A stretch of 64,000 nucleotides of DNA from Eutypa lata (Eukaryota; Ascomycota; Sordariomycetes; Xylariales; Diatrypaceae): positions 434,001 through 498,000 of the forward strand of contig JAKULF010000010.1 of the NCBI GenBank assembly GCA_022661535.1. The letters are read 5' to 3'. Of the stretch, positions 49,698 through 61,502 are shown piece by piece. Positions within the stretch are counted from its first letter, which is position 1. The number at the start of each line of letters is the position of its first letter. The position numbers and the translations under genes are program-made. The notes under the pieces were generated by a model. The model searched no databases. It saw nothing but the letters and a program-made list of their open reading frames with translations, and had not been told where the DNA came from.

Positions 49698-51043
49698 AGT
49701 AATTGCTAGCATCACTAAGACTTGGCTTTATATATAGATGTTGTTTCTTGAGGCCTTTTACCCAGGTGATTCTAACGGCAGCTGCCTCGTTAACTCTGTG
49801 ATATCGTTACGATTTCGCATAGCAATGGCCTCCAGCTTCTATCATACACGACGTCAATAGACATCTTAAATTGACCGTTACTAATGAGAAGAACATCTTG
49901 TTGAGTTCTAGCCAAGAAGACTCATCTACCAAACTTTTACCTCAAACTTCAACATGGTGGTGTAATACACAAATCACATTATATCCGGCTATAAGGGACA
50001 TATTTCGGAGCCCGAAGCATGGCATCTCAGATGCGAATTAATGACCATGAGATTCTTAATATTCCATGGAATAACTATAAGCTGCTGACTACATTAAGGT
50101 TCTCAGCTGAATACTAGCACCTAATCAATTTGGGATGCTTATTGCCTTAACATTGTTTGACTCTCAACTGCTGAATCGAGACGTTGCAAAAAGTGTGGAT
50201 TTACCATTTCACCTTCCGCATTCGTCATATATTTGGCGTGTAACGTCCCTCCTATGAGCGGCACAGCCAAATTCTAGAACTTGATGGGGCATGATATTTC
50301 ACCGCGCTGATTAAAGAGTTGCAGTAGAGAAACAGTAGTAATGGAATTAGGGTGAGGTATGTGCTGCATAGGTAAGAGAGAGAAAGAAAAACCAATGGTC
50401 TTGATTAAGACGGTATTGGGTTGATAATAGTTCTATGATGAAGTTGAAACTTAGCCCACGGAAATTTCCGCGAGATCGGATCTTATAGACCCCCTAACGA
50501 TATGCGGAAGGAGGAGCAGTCAGCCCTGTTGTTCCTGCATTGACTCGAGGCCCTGGGCCTATCTCATTCTCGCAAAGTCCTGACATTCGACACCCAAGGC
50601 CAATATAGTTCATCCTACGTTGTCTTTAGCTTGCTCTCTAATACTTACTATTACCCGCAAATTTCGGCTCCGGCAACGAACCACACAACGAGTATTAGTC
50701 ACAGTAAGGTACTCTATAAGTCCAGAATAGGCGATACCAATACCATGTCCCTGCTTGCTATCAAGCGAGATTTCTATATTGAGCAGTCCGTGTGAGATGA
50801 GATGTTCTTATTTGATTCTAGGCCTAGACTTATTTGATCAAGCAGCAGATGTGAGCGGGTCCCCTATTCACACCCATACAGACCTATGTATACACAGCCA
50901 TCCACGCCCATGTGCGGCGCATATCGGTAGGTATTATATATAAGTCGCAGTCCATTGGCCAAGTGCTGTCGATCATGAAAAAATAGGTAGCACTCCTACA
51001 TAGACTCCCTGGGCAGCATCACCGGTCATCCACCACTGCCACC
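49698..51043. other. Intergenic, peroxidase promoter at right end
   Basis: AT-rich, no gene seen. A TATATAA box at 50937-50943 and an inverted CCAAT (ATTGG, about 50953) lie roughly 100 bases before the peroxidase ATG. Confidence 0.5.
50937..50943 (+). promoter_or_regulatory. TATA box of the peroxidase gene
   Basis: TATATAA about 100 bases upstream of the ATG at 51044, followed closely by an ATTGG (reverse CCAAT) string. Confidence 0.55.
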
Positions 51044-52994
51044 ATGTTCGCGGCAACATCATTATTCCTCCCCCTCCTGCTCCTGGCAGGCCAGGGCCTA
51101 ACTTACACCTGGCCGGACGTGAAGGTCGACCACCTGGAGTCGCTGCTCTACCAGCAGCAGCAGTACCACGGTTCGCTGGTCGCTAGCGACGTCAAGTACT
51201 GCTTCCTATCGGTGTTCGACCTGGACAAGCGTGAGTACAAAAAAACAAGTCGACATTTTACCTTCCTCGTTCTGTTATAGAACCTCCTACAGGGTATGAT
51301 GAAAAATTGGATACTAACTTGATTTTACCAAAAAGTGCGCGCCATCAGTGGGCGTCTGGCTGCAGCTGAATGGATTCGCGTCGCGTACCACGACATGGCG
51401 ACGGCGGACGTCGAGGCGGGGACCGGCGGCTTGGACGCCAGCATCTCGTTCGAGACGGATCGCGACGAGAACAAGGGACCGGCGTTCAACGCGACCATGA
51501 AGCAGCTGTACCTGTTCCACAGTGCTCGGTCGTCGATGGCCGATATGATCGCGATGGCTGTCACGCTTGCCGTTGGCAGCTGCTCCGAGGGCAAGGTCAA
51601 TGTGCCCTATAGGGGCGGCCGCATTGATGCGACTGGGGCTGGCCCGCTAGGCGTCCCGGAGCCCCAGCAGGACCTCGACACGCACACGGGTATCTTCCAG
51701 AAGCAGGGGTTCAACCAGACGGAGATGATCGGGCTAGTAGCGTGTGGTCATTCTGTCGGCGGCGTGCATGGGGCCGTGTTCCCCGAGACCGTCCCTGTGC
51801 TGAATGATACGCAGAATGAGGCGAGCTTGCAGACGTTTGACACGACCGGAGTTGTTTTCGATAATGGCATGTAAGTTAGCTTTCGCTTCGCGTTAGAATA
51901 TACCTTTTCATGTGACTGGTCAAACTGACACTCGATACAGAGCAGTGGGGTTCACGGAGAACTCGACGCAGAACGCGCTCGCGTACGGCCCCAACTTGAC
52001 AACGCGGTCCGACCATCGCATCTTCTCCTCTGACGGCGGTAACTTGATTAGCCGCATGGCGCAGGACAACGATTTCTACCTCTCGACCTGCAATAGCCTG
52101 CTGGAGCGCATGATCAACACCGTCCCCAAGGAGGTGCAGTTGACAGAGGTCATAGACCCTATTGCTACTAAGCCGGACTACATCGATATCAAGGTGAACG
52201 AAGATGGCACGCTCTTCATCCAAGGAGAAGTTCGGGTAAGTCACTAACCCATTGTATATTCACGATTCACGTGTTTGTGTGAAGACTACACCACGCTAAC
52301 TGAATGCCATGTAGACGATTCAGGGTGAAGATCTCGATCGTGATAACCGGCAAGTCGTAGTCCATCTCAAGTCCGGAGACTCCGAGACTGAGATCCCGAC
52401 GACGTGGAACGGAGAGAGTCTTCCCTTCCATGAGAACAGGCCCTCTTTCGACTGGTGGGGTTTCAACGTGACGGTCCCCATTGCGCAGGGCCTGTCATTT
52501 GACGTCGAGCTGATCGACAGCGGCGACTCGAAGCTAGAGACCAACGGAGGAGACGGGTTCCCTCTTCGGACGGACATCGTGCCGCAGATAGCCAAGTCCT
52601 GCAGTAGTACTGAGGTCTTTGGTTCCAGCACCGTTAGCATAACTGCTGCCGTAAGTGATCGTCAACATCCCCCTTTACGTGTAACTGAAGATCAGGAATC
52701 TGATGATACGTACTACAGATCTTGGATGAAGCGAACTTCGACTCGGTCGTCCTCTCCGTCGACATCCCGCTTGTGCAACAGAACTCCCTCATACCGAGAA
52801 TTGAGGCGACGTTAGTCGACATGGAGAAGGGCGAGGCGATAGAGGGCACAGGGTATTCCCTCTACTCAGGCTCTCTCGACTTCGGGGCTGCCTTCCAGGG
52901 CCACATCTCCTACGACGTGATAGGCCGCAGAACCTCTGGAGAAGATTCCATCAGCGAGTTCAACCTATTTGATGCCTTACCAAACTGTTCATGA
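51044..52994 (+). CDS. Secreted heme peroxidase (class II-type, AA2-like)
   Basis: There are five exons: 51044-51230, 51336-51870, 51941-52235, 52315-52650 and 52719-52994. The introns are 105, 70, 79 and 68 bp with GT(A/G)AGT donors; the result is 542 residues. The signal peptide is about 1-20. The plant-type heme peroxidase core spans about 35-330. The distal site is R77/H81 in WIRVAYHDM and the proximal heme ligand is H201 in ACGHSVGG. Cysteines are few compared with lignin peroxidases. The C-terminal 200 residues (about 330-540) form beta-rich text such as FDWWGFNVTV and have no heme role that I can see. This two-part layout occurs in a group of ascomycete secreted peroxidases, some carrying WSC domains; none is evident here. 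It probably oxidises phenolic or other small substrates with H2O2 outside the cell. Whether it attacks lignin cannot be judged: surface Trp and Mn-binding residues were not assigned. Confidence 0.87.
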
Positions 52995-53389
52995 TAAGTA
53001 AACTCAGAATATCAAATGTAATACAATGGTTCTATTTTTTTTTCTCTTCACATCCCCAGACCAGCTGGGGATTGTAATGAAAAAAAGTTTTTGCATGCTT
53101 GCGACATCTGGAGGAAGTGTAATACCAGAGTCACCAGTAACCCGCATGCAAGAGGCCAGTTCAAAAAATTTGAATTCAAAAGAATTCATTCTTTTTCATG
53201 ACACCTGGAGGTAGTGTAATACCAGATGTCACATGACTACCCCGAAGGATAGCCATTAAAATGTACAAAAAAATTTGAGCATTGCTCATGTGTGAATGAT
53301 ACTTACATCTGAGAGATTCTAAAAAAGAGAAAAACAAAAGGGGGGGGGTTAACTAACAGATGTATTTGCCGAGTAGAGGAGGAAGGCGC
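52995..53389. other. Peroxidase 3' flank with imperfect palindromic repeats
   Basis: It contains two related units, about 53104-53135 and 53200-53232. Each runs from GACA(T/C)CTGGAGG to TAATACCAGA(T)GTCAC, so each unit is itself an imperfect inverted repeat. An AT-rich string lies between them. Confidence 0.6.
53104..53232. repeat. Paired short palindromic repeat units
   Basis: Two ~32-bp units 96 bp apart share GTGTAATACCAGA and GGAGG cores. The ends GACACCTGG and CCAGATGTC are near-complementary. A related string, ACTGGAGTCACCGGTGAC, occurs near 55856. They may be ends or footprints of a small transposon. Confidence 0.5.
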
Positions 53390-53404
53390 GAGATCCGTGG
53401 AACT

Positions 53405-53460
53405 GAGGGTCGAGGGTCGAGGGTCGAGGGTCGAGGGTCGAGGGTCGAGGGTCGAGGGTC
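53405..53460. repeat. 7-bp tandem repeat (GAGGGTC x8)
   Basis: Eight exact copies of GAGGGTC. They start a 600-bp stretch full of degenerate GGTCGAGG-type words (to about 53990). All frames are open across it on the minus strand because of the repeat, so the Pro/Ser/Arg-rich ORFs there are not genes. Confidence 0.92.
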
Positions 53461-54281
53461 GATGGGCCGGAGGACGGAGGATAGAGGGGGGGATCGGAGA
53501 GCATCGAGGAATCGAAGGACGTCGGGGGGTCGAAATGACGGGGGGCGAGTAGGCCGGGGGGATGATGGGTTGACAAGTCGGAGGGTTCGAAGGGGGTCGA
53601 GTGGGGACGAGGGTCGAAAAGGGACGAGTGTCGGAAAGGGACGGGAAATCGAGGGGTCGAAGAGGTTCGAACGGTCGATGGGAATCGAAAGGATGGCGGT
53701 CGAGGAGGTCGGGAGAACGATGGTTCGGTGAGTTGGAGGGGTTGAAGGGGGTCGAAGGGGGTCGGGGGATGAGTAGGGACGGGGGACGAGGCAGGGGAAA
53801 TCGAGGGGGGTCGGTCGGAGGGCATCGAGGGGTCGAGGGTTACGGGGCCGGGCGTCGAAGGGCGTCGGAGGGCGAGGAGTCGATGGGCCGGAGGGCGCCA
53901 AGTGGCGTCGAGTGGGTTAGAGGGTCGTGGAAGCGAGGAGGGTCGAGTCGAGGGACCGTGGTCAAAGAGAAGGGGTAGCGAGTAGTCGAGGAGAGAAAAG
54001 CGGCGGGGGGTGATAGGTCGTTATTGTCGTCAAAATGGTCGTCGTTTGTCCACGGTACCAAGATCCATCACATCATATCGCCATCGTTCCATTCATTACA
54101 ACGTTACAGCCCTCTCATGATCACAATCCCGCCTCCCTATCACCCCGCCAACCGTTCCACTTCACCCTAACCTCCAGCTCGTCCCTATTCACCAGTGATC
54201 CGGTTCGGCTCGTTCGGCGGTTCGTTCGGCGAGGTCGTTCGGCGGGTTCGGTCGAGGTCGGCCGGCGGGGTCGTTTGGCGA

Positions 54282-54348
54282 GTGAGGTCGGTCGGCGGGT
54301 GAGGTCGGTCGGCGGGTGAGGTCGGTCGGCGGGTGAAGTCGGTCGGGG
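54282..54348. repeat. 17-bp tandem repeat
   Basis: About 3.5 copies of GTGAGGTCGGTCGGCGG inside a longer (about 54190-54530) region of degenerate GTTCGG/GTCGG words. Confidence 0.88.
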
Positions 54349-54880
54349 TCGGTCGGCGGCGTCGTTCGGTGGGTTCGGTGGGGCTCGGTCGTAGGGTTCG
54401 CTCGTTCGTGTGGTTCGGTTCGTCCGGTACGTTGATTCCGGCTCGTCCGGGGGTGTTCGGTTCAGATCGGGGTCGTTGGGTCTAGTCCGGCTCGTTCAGT
54501 TCCGCCGAGTTCATGTCGTCGAGGTCGATTCATGGCTAACAGTGTCGTCGTGTATGTGGATCGTGAATGCTGTTTGTTGTGCGCTAGATTGAGATGGTCG
54601 GTTTTGATCCATGTCATTCTCCAACCCTTTCTCATCCTGGTCGAGGAGGTCCCACAAGCATCGAAATACACCTATCCAGGACCACCACGACGGCGCGGCG
54701 GAGGGGTGAGACATGCTCGGAGACGAAGAGAAGTTCGCCGTGAATCCTGCTCTTTGTATCTACGGAGACCAAGATGAGACCACGGCGAGAAGGGAATAGA
54801 TTCACTGCCAGGGGAGTAGGAATGCAGGAACGAGGACTGATGGAAGATAGAGATTGTAATGGTGATTAGTTGCGGTTGAT

Positions 54881-55270
54881 GAGGGTAGTGATGATGAGGG
54901 TAGTGATGATGAGGGTAGTGATGATGAGGGTAGTGATGATGAGGGTAGTGATGATGAGGGTAGTGATGATGAGGGTAGTGATGATGAGGGTAGTGATGAT
55001 GAGGGTAGTGATGATGAGGGTAGTGATGATGAGGGTAGTGATGATGAGGGTAGTGATGATGAGGGTAGTGATGATGAGGGTAGTGATGATGAGGGTAGTG
55101 ATGATGAGGGTAGTGATGATGAGGGTAGTGATGATGAGGGTAGTGATGATGAGGGTAGTGATGATGAGGGTAGTGATGATGAGGGTAGTGATGATGAGGG
55201 TAGTGATGATGAGGGTAGTGATGATGAGGGTAGTGATGATGAGGGTAGTGATGATGAGGGTAGTGATGAT
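54881..55270. repeat. 15-bp minisatellite, 26 exact copies
   Basis: The unit GAGGGTAGTGATGAT is repeated exactly 26 times over 390 bases with no visible variant. Because the unit length is a multiple of three, frames stay open on both strands (five-residue periods such as RVVMM or PHHHY). Those ORFs are products of the repeat. Confidence 0.95.
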
Positions 55271-56330
55271 GGGAAGTTAAGTGGAGGGTGAGGATGATTG
55301 ATCTTAATGTGAAGATGATGTAATAGTAGTGAAGGAAAGAAAGATAGCATGAGATTTCATGAGAAGCGAGAGGTATGGAATTGAATAGGGGTATGTGATG
55401 AGAGTTCATTGAATGAGGATAGGGTGGTGATGTAGACGAATACTAAGTGGGTGAGTGAAGTGATGTAAGGTATGAGTGAGAAAACTGCAGCAAACATGAT
55501 ACTGGGTAAATGAGTTATCATTGATGAAAGTGATATGATGAAGAAAGCGTGAAAAGAAGTGTACTGGAAGTTAGATGAAGATATTTTAGGTTAGAGTTGT
55601 TGATAGCGAGATAGGTGAGTGAGAAAGGTGACGTCGATGATGAAATCGACATGAGAAAATAATGAGACAGGGACACGGCGCCAGGTAATAGAGGTCACAG
55701 ACGGAGAGAAGACGGAGAGTAGGAATAATTATATTATATATGATAATGAGTAAGTGATATGTGTGAAGTTAATGTGCTTAGAGGGGAAGGCTGCTAGGGT
55801 CAGAGTAGGAAATGAAACATAAAGGTATGAGAGAAAGTAGGTCAGAGTGTGTGATACTGGAGTCACCGGTGACGATGAGGTGATAAAAGGAAGGAACAAG
55901 GACACATAGGTATATAGATAGTGTAGATAGGCAGTAACGATGTAGGTAGAAGACATTGTACGTAGGGAGAGATAAGCTATGAAAGGATATATATGCGGAT
56001 TGAAACTTGGATTGCAAACATTGAATGGTAGTCAACATCGTTACACTAGTATCGATATTGGAATGTTAAGAAAGATGGGATGTGAGAAGTGAAAGTATTG
56101 TTTGATTGATTTGAGATTGATTTGATTGGTTTGATGTTATGTTAAGGGAAGTCCAACTTTGGACTATAGGAGAGGTGGTTGTGGTTGGGGAGATATGTGG
56201 GGAAATAGGGGATGGGGCAGGGAGGGCACACTAGGGAATTACTTGGATTGATAAATTGAAAGGAAGGAGAGAAGAGGAAATTCCTGGAGGGAGGTCACCT
56301 ATTTATATTGCTGAAAACAGTGGGAGCGGA

Positions 56331-58331
56331 GATAGGTAGTTACGACAGAATCTAAGTTCGAGGAAGCTATCTCCGAGGTTGATCATATGCTTCTTTCTCC
56401 GTTGGGTCAGCTGTATAGATATGTGAAAGTTATAAAGGTAGATCCTGAGATGCCCGTGCCGAGATTTACTTTGCGTAGCAGACCTTTCTCCGTTGAAACA
56501 TCTTACCCGATGAAAAGAATCCGAGCCTCTCCACTAGCGGCATCTTGTTAAGAACTATATCATATATCTTTGCTAGTTAACCCAAATTACCTTGGAGTGC
56601 CTATATAGCTTATACTGCTTAATGGCTCAATAGTCACATGTGTTGTATACAGTCCAGCTTCCTTGAAAGGGTAAATAGCATATTATTTTTGCATCTCTAA
56701 TCATACTTCCTACCTTGTCGAAGTGTCGTAAGATATATAAGTCATTTCTATGACCTTGCATACATGTTTTCAGTCGTCATGCCCGCACATTGACCCCCCA
56801 GAGTGTGGGAGATGATATTGTTTGCATAAATGATTTGCAGTCACTTACACGCAGATGCATTATATGCTTGCCAATGTCTTGAGTTAGCACTACAGCCAAC
56901 AAGTATAAGTAGGAAGCTTTGATGGGTTCAAGTGGCTCATAATGAGCCACTCGTTAGAATTATATAGAAAGCTTGCTGTATCTCTATTAGAATAAAGTCC
57001 ATGTCCTTGAGATTTATCTATTGAACTGTGTGATAGCTAAAGGGTTTTTGACTCTACCGACACTGAAGGAAGAAGCTAGAATGAACGTAAATGACTGCGT
57101 ATTGTTTCTCTTCAACGTTTAATAGAAGGTTCAGTCTCCACTCGTATTTAAAGGCTGATGGGATTAAGTTACCAATAGGCGTATATCGCAAACGGCTGCC
57201 CTCTGAATAGCCTCTGAGCCCGCTTGTGCCTTGTTCTATGCTAGGAGATCGGAAAAAGGAAATCTTTAACTCGCAAACTTCTCTGATTGTTCGGACCTTT
57301 TCTACAATTTAGCTTCCCCTGAACTGCCTCTAATTAAGTTATCCATGTCCTCCTCGCCCCTTTACAATTTACATTTATGTTTATTCGTTACTTCGACAAA
57401 GCTTCGTATGGACAACCATTATATAGCTATTTAAATAAGGAACTGCTACTTTCTATTGATCAATTAAAGTTTTGAGAGTAACAGTCTAATCAATATGCGA
57501 AGAGCTTGACATTGCTCAGATGGCACAGACACTATAATGAGCCAATCTTCTGAAAGTCTAGCCAACTTAAAGACAAGTAGCTGCTAACTTTATTTTGACT
57601 CCGTACTGATAAATTCAGAAGAAGTTTCCGAGGTCAAATAAGTTGCCCGATATCAGCGTAATAAGGTTAACAAGGATGCAACTATATGATATAAGGACCC
57701 AGGAAGTGAAAGTAATTGCCTCGGAGAAAGGTATAAAGAATTTAATAAAAAGAAAACATTAAGGCGCTTTAAATGCTAATTTGGTACTGATCCAAATTGC
57801 ATGAATGCAGGGATATAACTAGAAAGGCCGAGAAAACCCCCTGGAATCATCTCGCTATTATGCACGACGTGGTATGATAATTACTTTCGTCCGCTGCCAG
57901 CATCCAACTTTTGACATCCGAGTAGTAATTGATAGAAGCATATACTACAATCGTACAAGACGTTAAGAAGACAAATAGAACATATATTTGTATGGCTTGC
58001 TACATAATAATACATCATTGGTTCCCTGGCTACTCATACGTGTGCGAGTGCCCCCTAACCGCTTCGTTCTCTTTACAGAATACAATGACAAGACTGGTAC
58101 ATCGTGTTTTTTCTAGGTTCTGTTTCCCCATCTCTGTATACACTTTGGGTATATTCGTGCTTGTAATTCTTGTTGGTATCGTTAATAAAATAGGACAACG
58201 TGAGTCCGTAGGTGGATGACGGCTTCCATCTTCCCCCCATAAAATTAGTATACATGATCTACATGTGACATGTGGCTATAGCATCGTAGCATTTCTCGAG
58301 ATGCAAAAAGGTATTCCTCGTAGACATCCTC
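56331..58331. other. AT-rich intergenic region
   Basis: No gene seen. A near-perfect palindrome, AGTGGCTCAT-A-ATGAGCCACT, lies at 56931-56951. The frame at 57929-58219 has two hydrophobic stretches but starts from a non-ATG codon and has no family resemblance. Confidence 0.5.
56931..56951. repeat. 21-bp perfect palindrome
   Basis: 10-bp arms, perfectly complementary, around a single central A. Confidence 0.85.
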
Positions 58332-59619
58332 CTAGTTATGTTCGTCTCTTCTCGGGTGACCTGCATGGCGCGCCAAGGACATCTCGTCGTCTCCGAAGGG
58401 CGATCCCTTCTCGGCATCAATATCCGCCTCCGAAGTCGAGGCGGATTCCACACGGATATCGACCCGCCTCTGGATGCCCTTGGAGCTCACGTTCCTCTGG
58501 TCCCGGTCTTGTTGGTCGAACTCGTCGGGTCCGGCCGCAGCCGCCGTGTGGAACGACTTCATCGCGATGTTGTCGTTCTCGTCGTGCAGCGTTCTCATGA
58601 CGTCGTGTCGCGACCGGGTGCCGGAGCTCTCGTTGGGCGGTTTGTTGCCGTCGTCCCCGATGCCCGTCGCCCGGGCGACCTTGGTGATCAGCGATGCCAT
58701 GGCCATCTCGATGTTGAGCTTGACCAGATACGCCACGGGATGGAATTGTGTAAACACAATTTGGTTCGGTAGGGACATGAGTCCTATGAGCATAACCTGC
58801 ATTTCAAGGATACGTTAGCCGGCTGGTGATGTCTTCACGCTGGATATCTGACCGTCACTTACGTCCATGAGAACCGAAATTACCATAAGTCTATCAGTGT
58901 GGCTAGCAACGCGGGCGTATTTCACAAGACCGTGCCTCCTAACTAGCCGGTTTTTGACGGCCCGAGAGAAATACACATTGAGAGCCCCATCAACGAGACA
59001 GATGAGAATCTTGGATATTCTATCCCAAATCTTGTTGACATCAACATACCTATAAATTAGTTGGGTCAGTATACTTAACGGCTTAGAATCACACATTGAT
59101 ATATAAATCTAAACTCACGTCTGGCTAACAGGTGGATCTAGATGGGCTGGAATGAAGATGCAAAACACCGCGATATTGATCATCGTAATAACGGTTGCAG
59201 TTCCCCATCTCAAATAGCGGATGTGTCTCTGGTTTTCCGCTATGACGGCGATTCGGTTTATGATGATTTGCAGTAAGAACTGGATCTCAAACACCCAGAA
59301 GAGCAAGACGAAGAATAGAAGGGTAACACTATGTCAAGTACCAGTTAGTTTAATATATATATATATCCCGACATAGACAAGAGAAGCTGTCTTACGTCGT
59401 TTCCTGGATTGTCCCGTTAAGCCATATCCACGCCAACACTCCAATGGCGATGTTGGCGAGGATTTCGCCCCAGATCATCCATATGTAGAGACTTCGGATG
59501 GGGTTTCGGTTACGGCGCGTCTGCTTGATGGCCTCCCAAACCGTGAGGAAGCCAAAGCCTAGAGTGAAGCCAGCGGCAACAGCAGCAAGCTGGATATCTC
59601 CCCTGGTGGCGGCCGCCAT
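58332..59619 (-). CDS. Fungal multi-pass integral membrane protein
   Basis: There are four exons: 59619-59396, 59328-59119, 59049-58863 and 58796-58332. The introns are 67, 69 and 66 bp; frames join cleanly and give 361 residues. The start is the ATG at 59619 (MAAATRGDIQ); the open frame extends upstream only through a GTG. About seven hydrophobic segments span residues 10-235 (for example AAVAAGFTLGFGFLTVW, then ILANIAIGVLAWIWL, then LLFFVLLFWVFEIQFLL). A hydrophilic tail of about 120 residues rich in Asp, Arg and Ser follows. This is a widespread ascomycete family of seven-helix proteins without a known function, loosely like fungal rhodopsin-domain/PTH11-like receptors. No CFEM domain is present. 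Motifs such as WEIQF-like FEIQFLLQIIINRIAVI and HPVAYLVKLNIEM are characteristic of the family as I remember it. A receptor or sensor role is inference. Confidence 0.82.
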
Positions 59620-61502
59620 GACACTCTCTGTCACGCTAGAGGAGCAAAAAAGTCGGACTACTATGTTGAAGGAAAGTTGTGAAGAAAAGCTGAGGGCCAG
59701 CCAACCTGCGGGGTGAACGCGGAGAAGAAGTATTAAAGGAATTTTTAGCCCACGCGGACCTGATCCCCTAAAGACGTGAGGTAGGACGCATATACATACA
59801 TATGGGATGTCAGTATGTGTATAGCAAAAACTCGAGACTATAGATGAAGTAATAGATATATTGCATTGAATGTTAGCGTAAGTGCTACTGCTCAGGGGTT
59901 GTGGGTTTCTTGTTTAAGATCGTCTTGATATCGGGAAAGAACGGGTCTAGACCCAGAGCTAATAGATCATTTCGTCTACTGTTACTGGATTGAACCAGTA
60001 ATCCATCATAGGCCTATACTCAGCACATATAATAAGTCAAGTGGCGATATTCGCTTGGGATGTAGAGAGCCATTGTGGAATTATATAGTTAGTCTACTGT
60101 GAATGCCTCGTGGGCAGAATTCCCACTAGTACTACGGCACGGTTAGTCGCCTGACAACCTCTTTTCTTTCTTACTAGTGCTAGTATAAAACTCTATCGCT
60201 CCTTGGTAAGGCAGAGCTGTCTGTCTCTCTACATACGTTGGAGCCTACTCTACGAATAGTCTGCCTCAGGAGTCAGGGCCATTCTCTCCGGCACTCACAT
60301 CAATAACGAAGCTAAAAGTCACAATGTGGAGCGAGTGGCAGCTTTAAGTTGGGTCCCATCGACTAACTAACTGACTAACTAGTTAACTACCTGCATGTTT
60401 AGATCGATCGTACCTATCCATAGAACGTGCCACTTGCATATACCCGTGAGCCGATATCCATTCAACCTAACATTGTCATGAATAATCTGCCACGATATTT
60501 TTGCGAGAGCACCAGAGCACCATAACTAGCATTTTGGAACCTAGTCCTGCTAGTGTCTACCTACTACATAGGACCGGTTATCGACTTAGCCAAACTTTAC
60601 GGTTTCTCGGTAACTCATTACCTAGAATGACGTTCTTGCCACGTCGTCACTGTGCCGAAAATGCAGCAATTTTCCCCTTTAGGACAAAAGAAGCGTGAAG
60701 AAGAAGAGGAAGAAAAACAATCGGAATGCTGTCTCCTTGTTTCTGTCGCAGCGTGTATATAAAACCAATGATGAAAGTCAGAGGGCATTCGGACGGAGCC
60801 ACTGTTTCAAGGATCTCCATGAATCAATAAGTTCAATGCGCAAGGCCCACATATGAGTAATGGCGAGAATCACTGGCTAACCGGCCCGTTGCTAAAGTGT
60901 TCATCTCCGAGCCGTCACCCGTTGGACCGAACTTCGAAGGGGAAAAATGGTCCTAACCATCTGTGCGCTGCGAGATTCACATACATATCTAATCGAGATT
61001 GATTTGGGGGCCGAAATTATCACCAGTCGGCAGTTCCTACAATCAATTGGGATCATCAAGGTTGAAGAGCAACGGCAGTTGAGTAAACCCGCTATTTCAT
61101 GCTATATATTCAGGGACGGCAATATGTAACGAGGTCTATTCTCCGTATGAGGTATTGGTGGTTTCAATTGACGGAATCATTGGTGGCTAGTGGCTAGTGA
61201 CTGTTGTCCATGTGGCTTGAGTTGGGGTTGGGCAGCCAGGCAGCTTGACTCGGTCTATGATATAGTGTGGTCTGTGTTCTAGATCTTGACTCTTGTTACA
61301 ATTCCGCTGTCGTCAGTTATGGCGGAACTAGTCCGGCTAGTGCCCTGTTCAAAGCCACGAGGCGCTAGGTCTTCGGGTCCGACCTAGTTCAGCAGAGCTG
61401 TCCATACAGAGTCGAAAGCAGGATACCTTTAAAAAATGTGGCTTGCTGCTAAAAGAGATCTACTAGATGACTCCAACTTAGTGTTCTGGTGTGAGTTCGG
61501 CA
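59620..61502. other. Intergenic, no supported gene
   Basis: The first part is the promoter of the minus-strand membrane protein. The rest has only short frames. A TA run lies at about 59352-59367. Confidence 0.5.

Larger units (their letters stand above)
53390..56330. other. Strand-asymmetric low-complexity region
   Basis: For most of 3 kb the plus strand is rich in G and A and poor in C, most extreme from 54870 to 56300, where C is almost missing. A short block at about 54060-54190 has the opposite bias (C/T-rich). No domain-bearing frame exists. It contains the 7-, 17- and 15-bp tandem arrays listed separately. Confidence 0.7.

Noticed and set aside
53349..53978. Pro/Ser/Arg-rich ORFs on both strands
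   Set aside because: They are made by degenerate 7-bp GAGGGTC-type repeats; two overlapping minus frames and two plus frames are equally long.
54672..55409. 245-codon minus-strand ORF rich in His/Tyr/Pro
   Set aside because: Most of it is the 15-bp minisatellite, which keeps several frames open on both strands; no domain lies outside the repeat.
57929..58219. Hydrophobic 96-codon ORF next to the membrane-protein gene
   Set aside because: Non-ATG start, no family resemblance, AT-rich context; likely chance.
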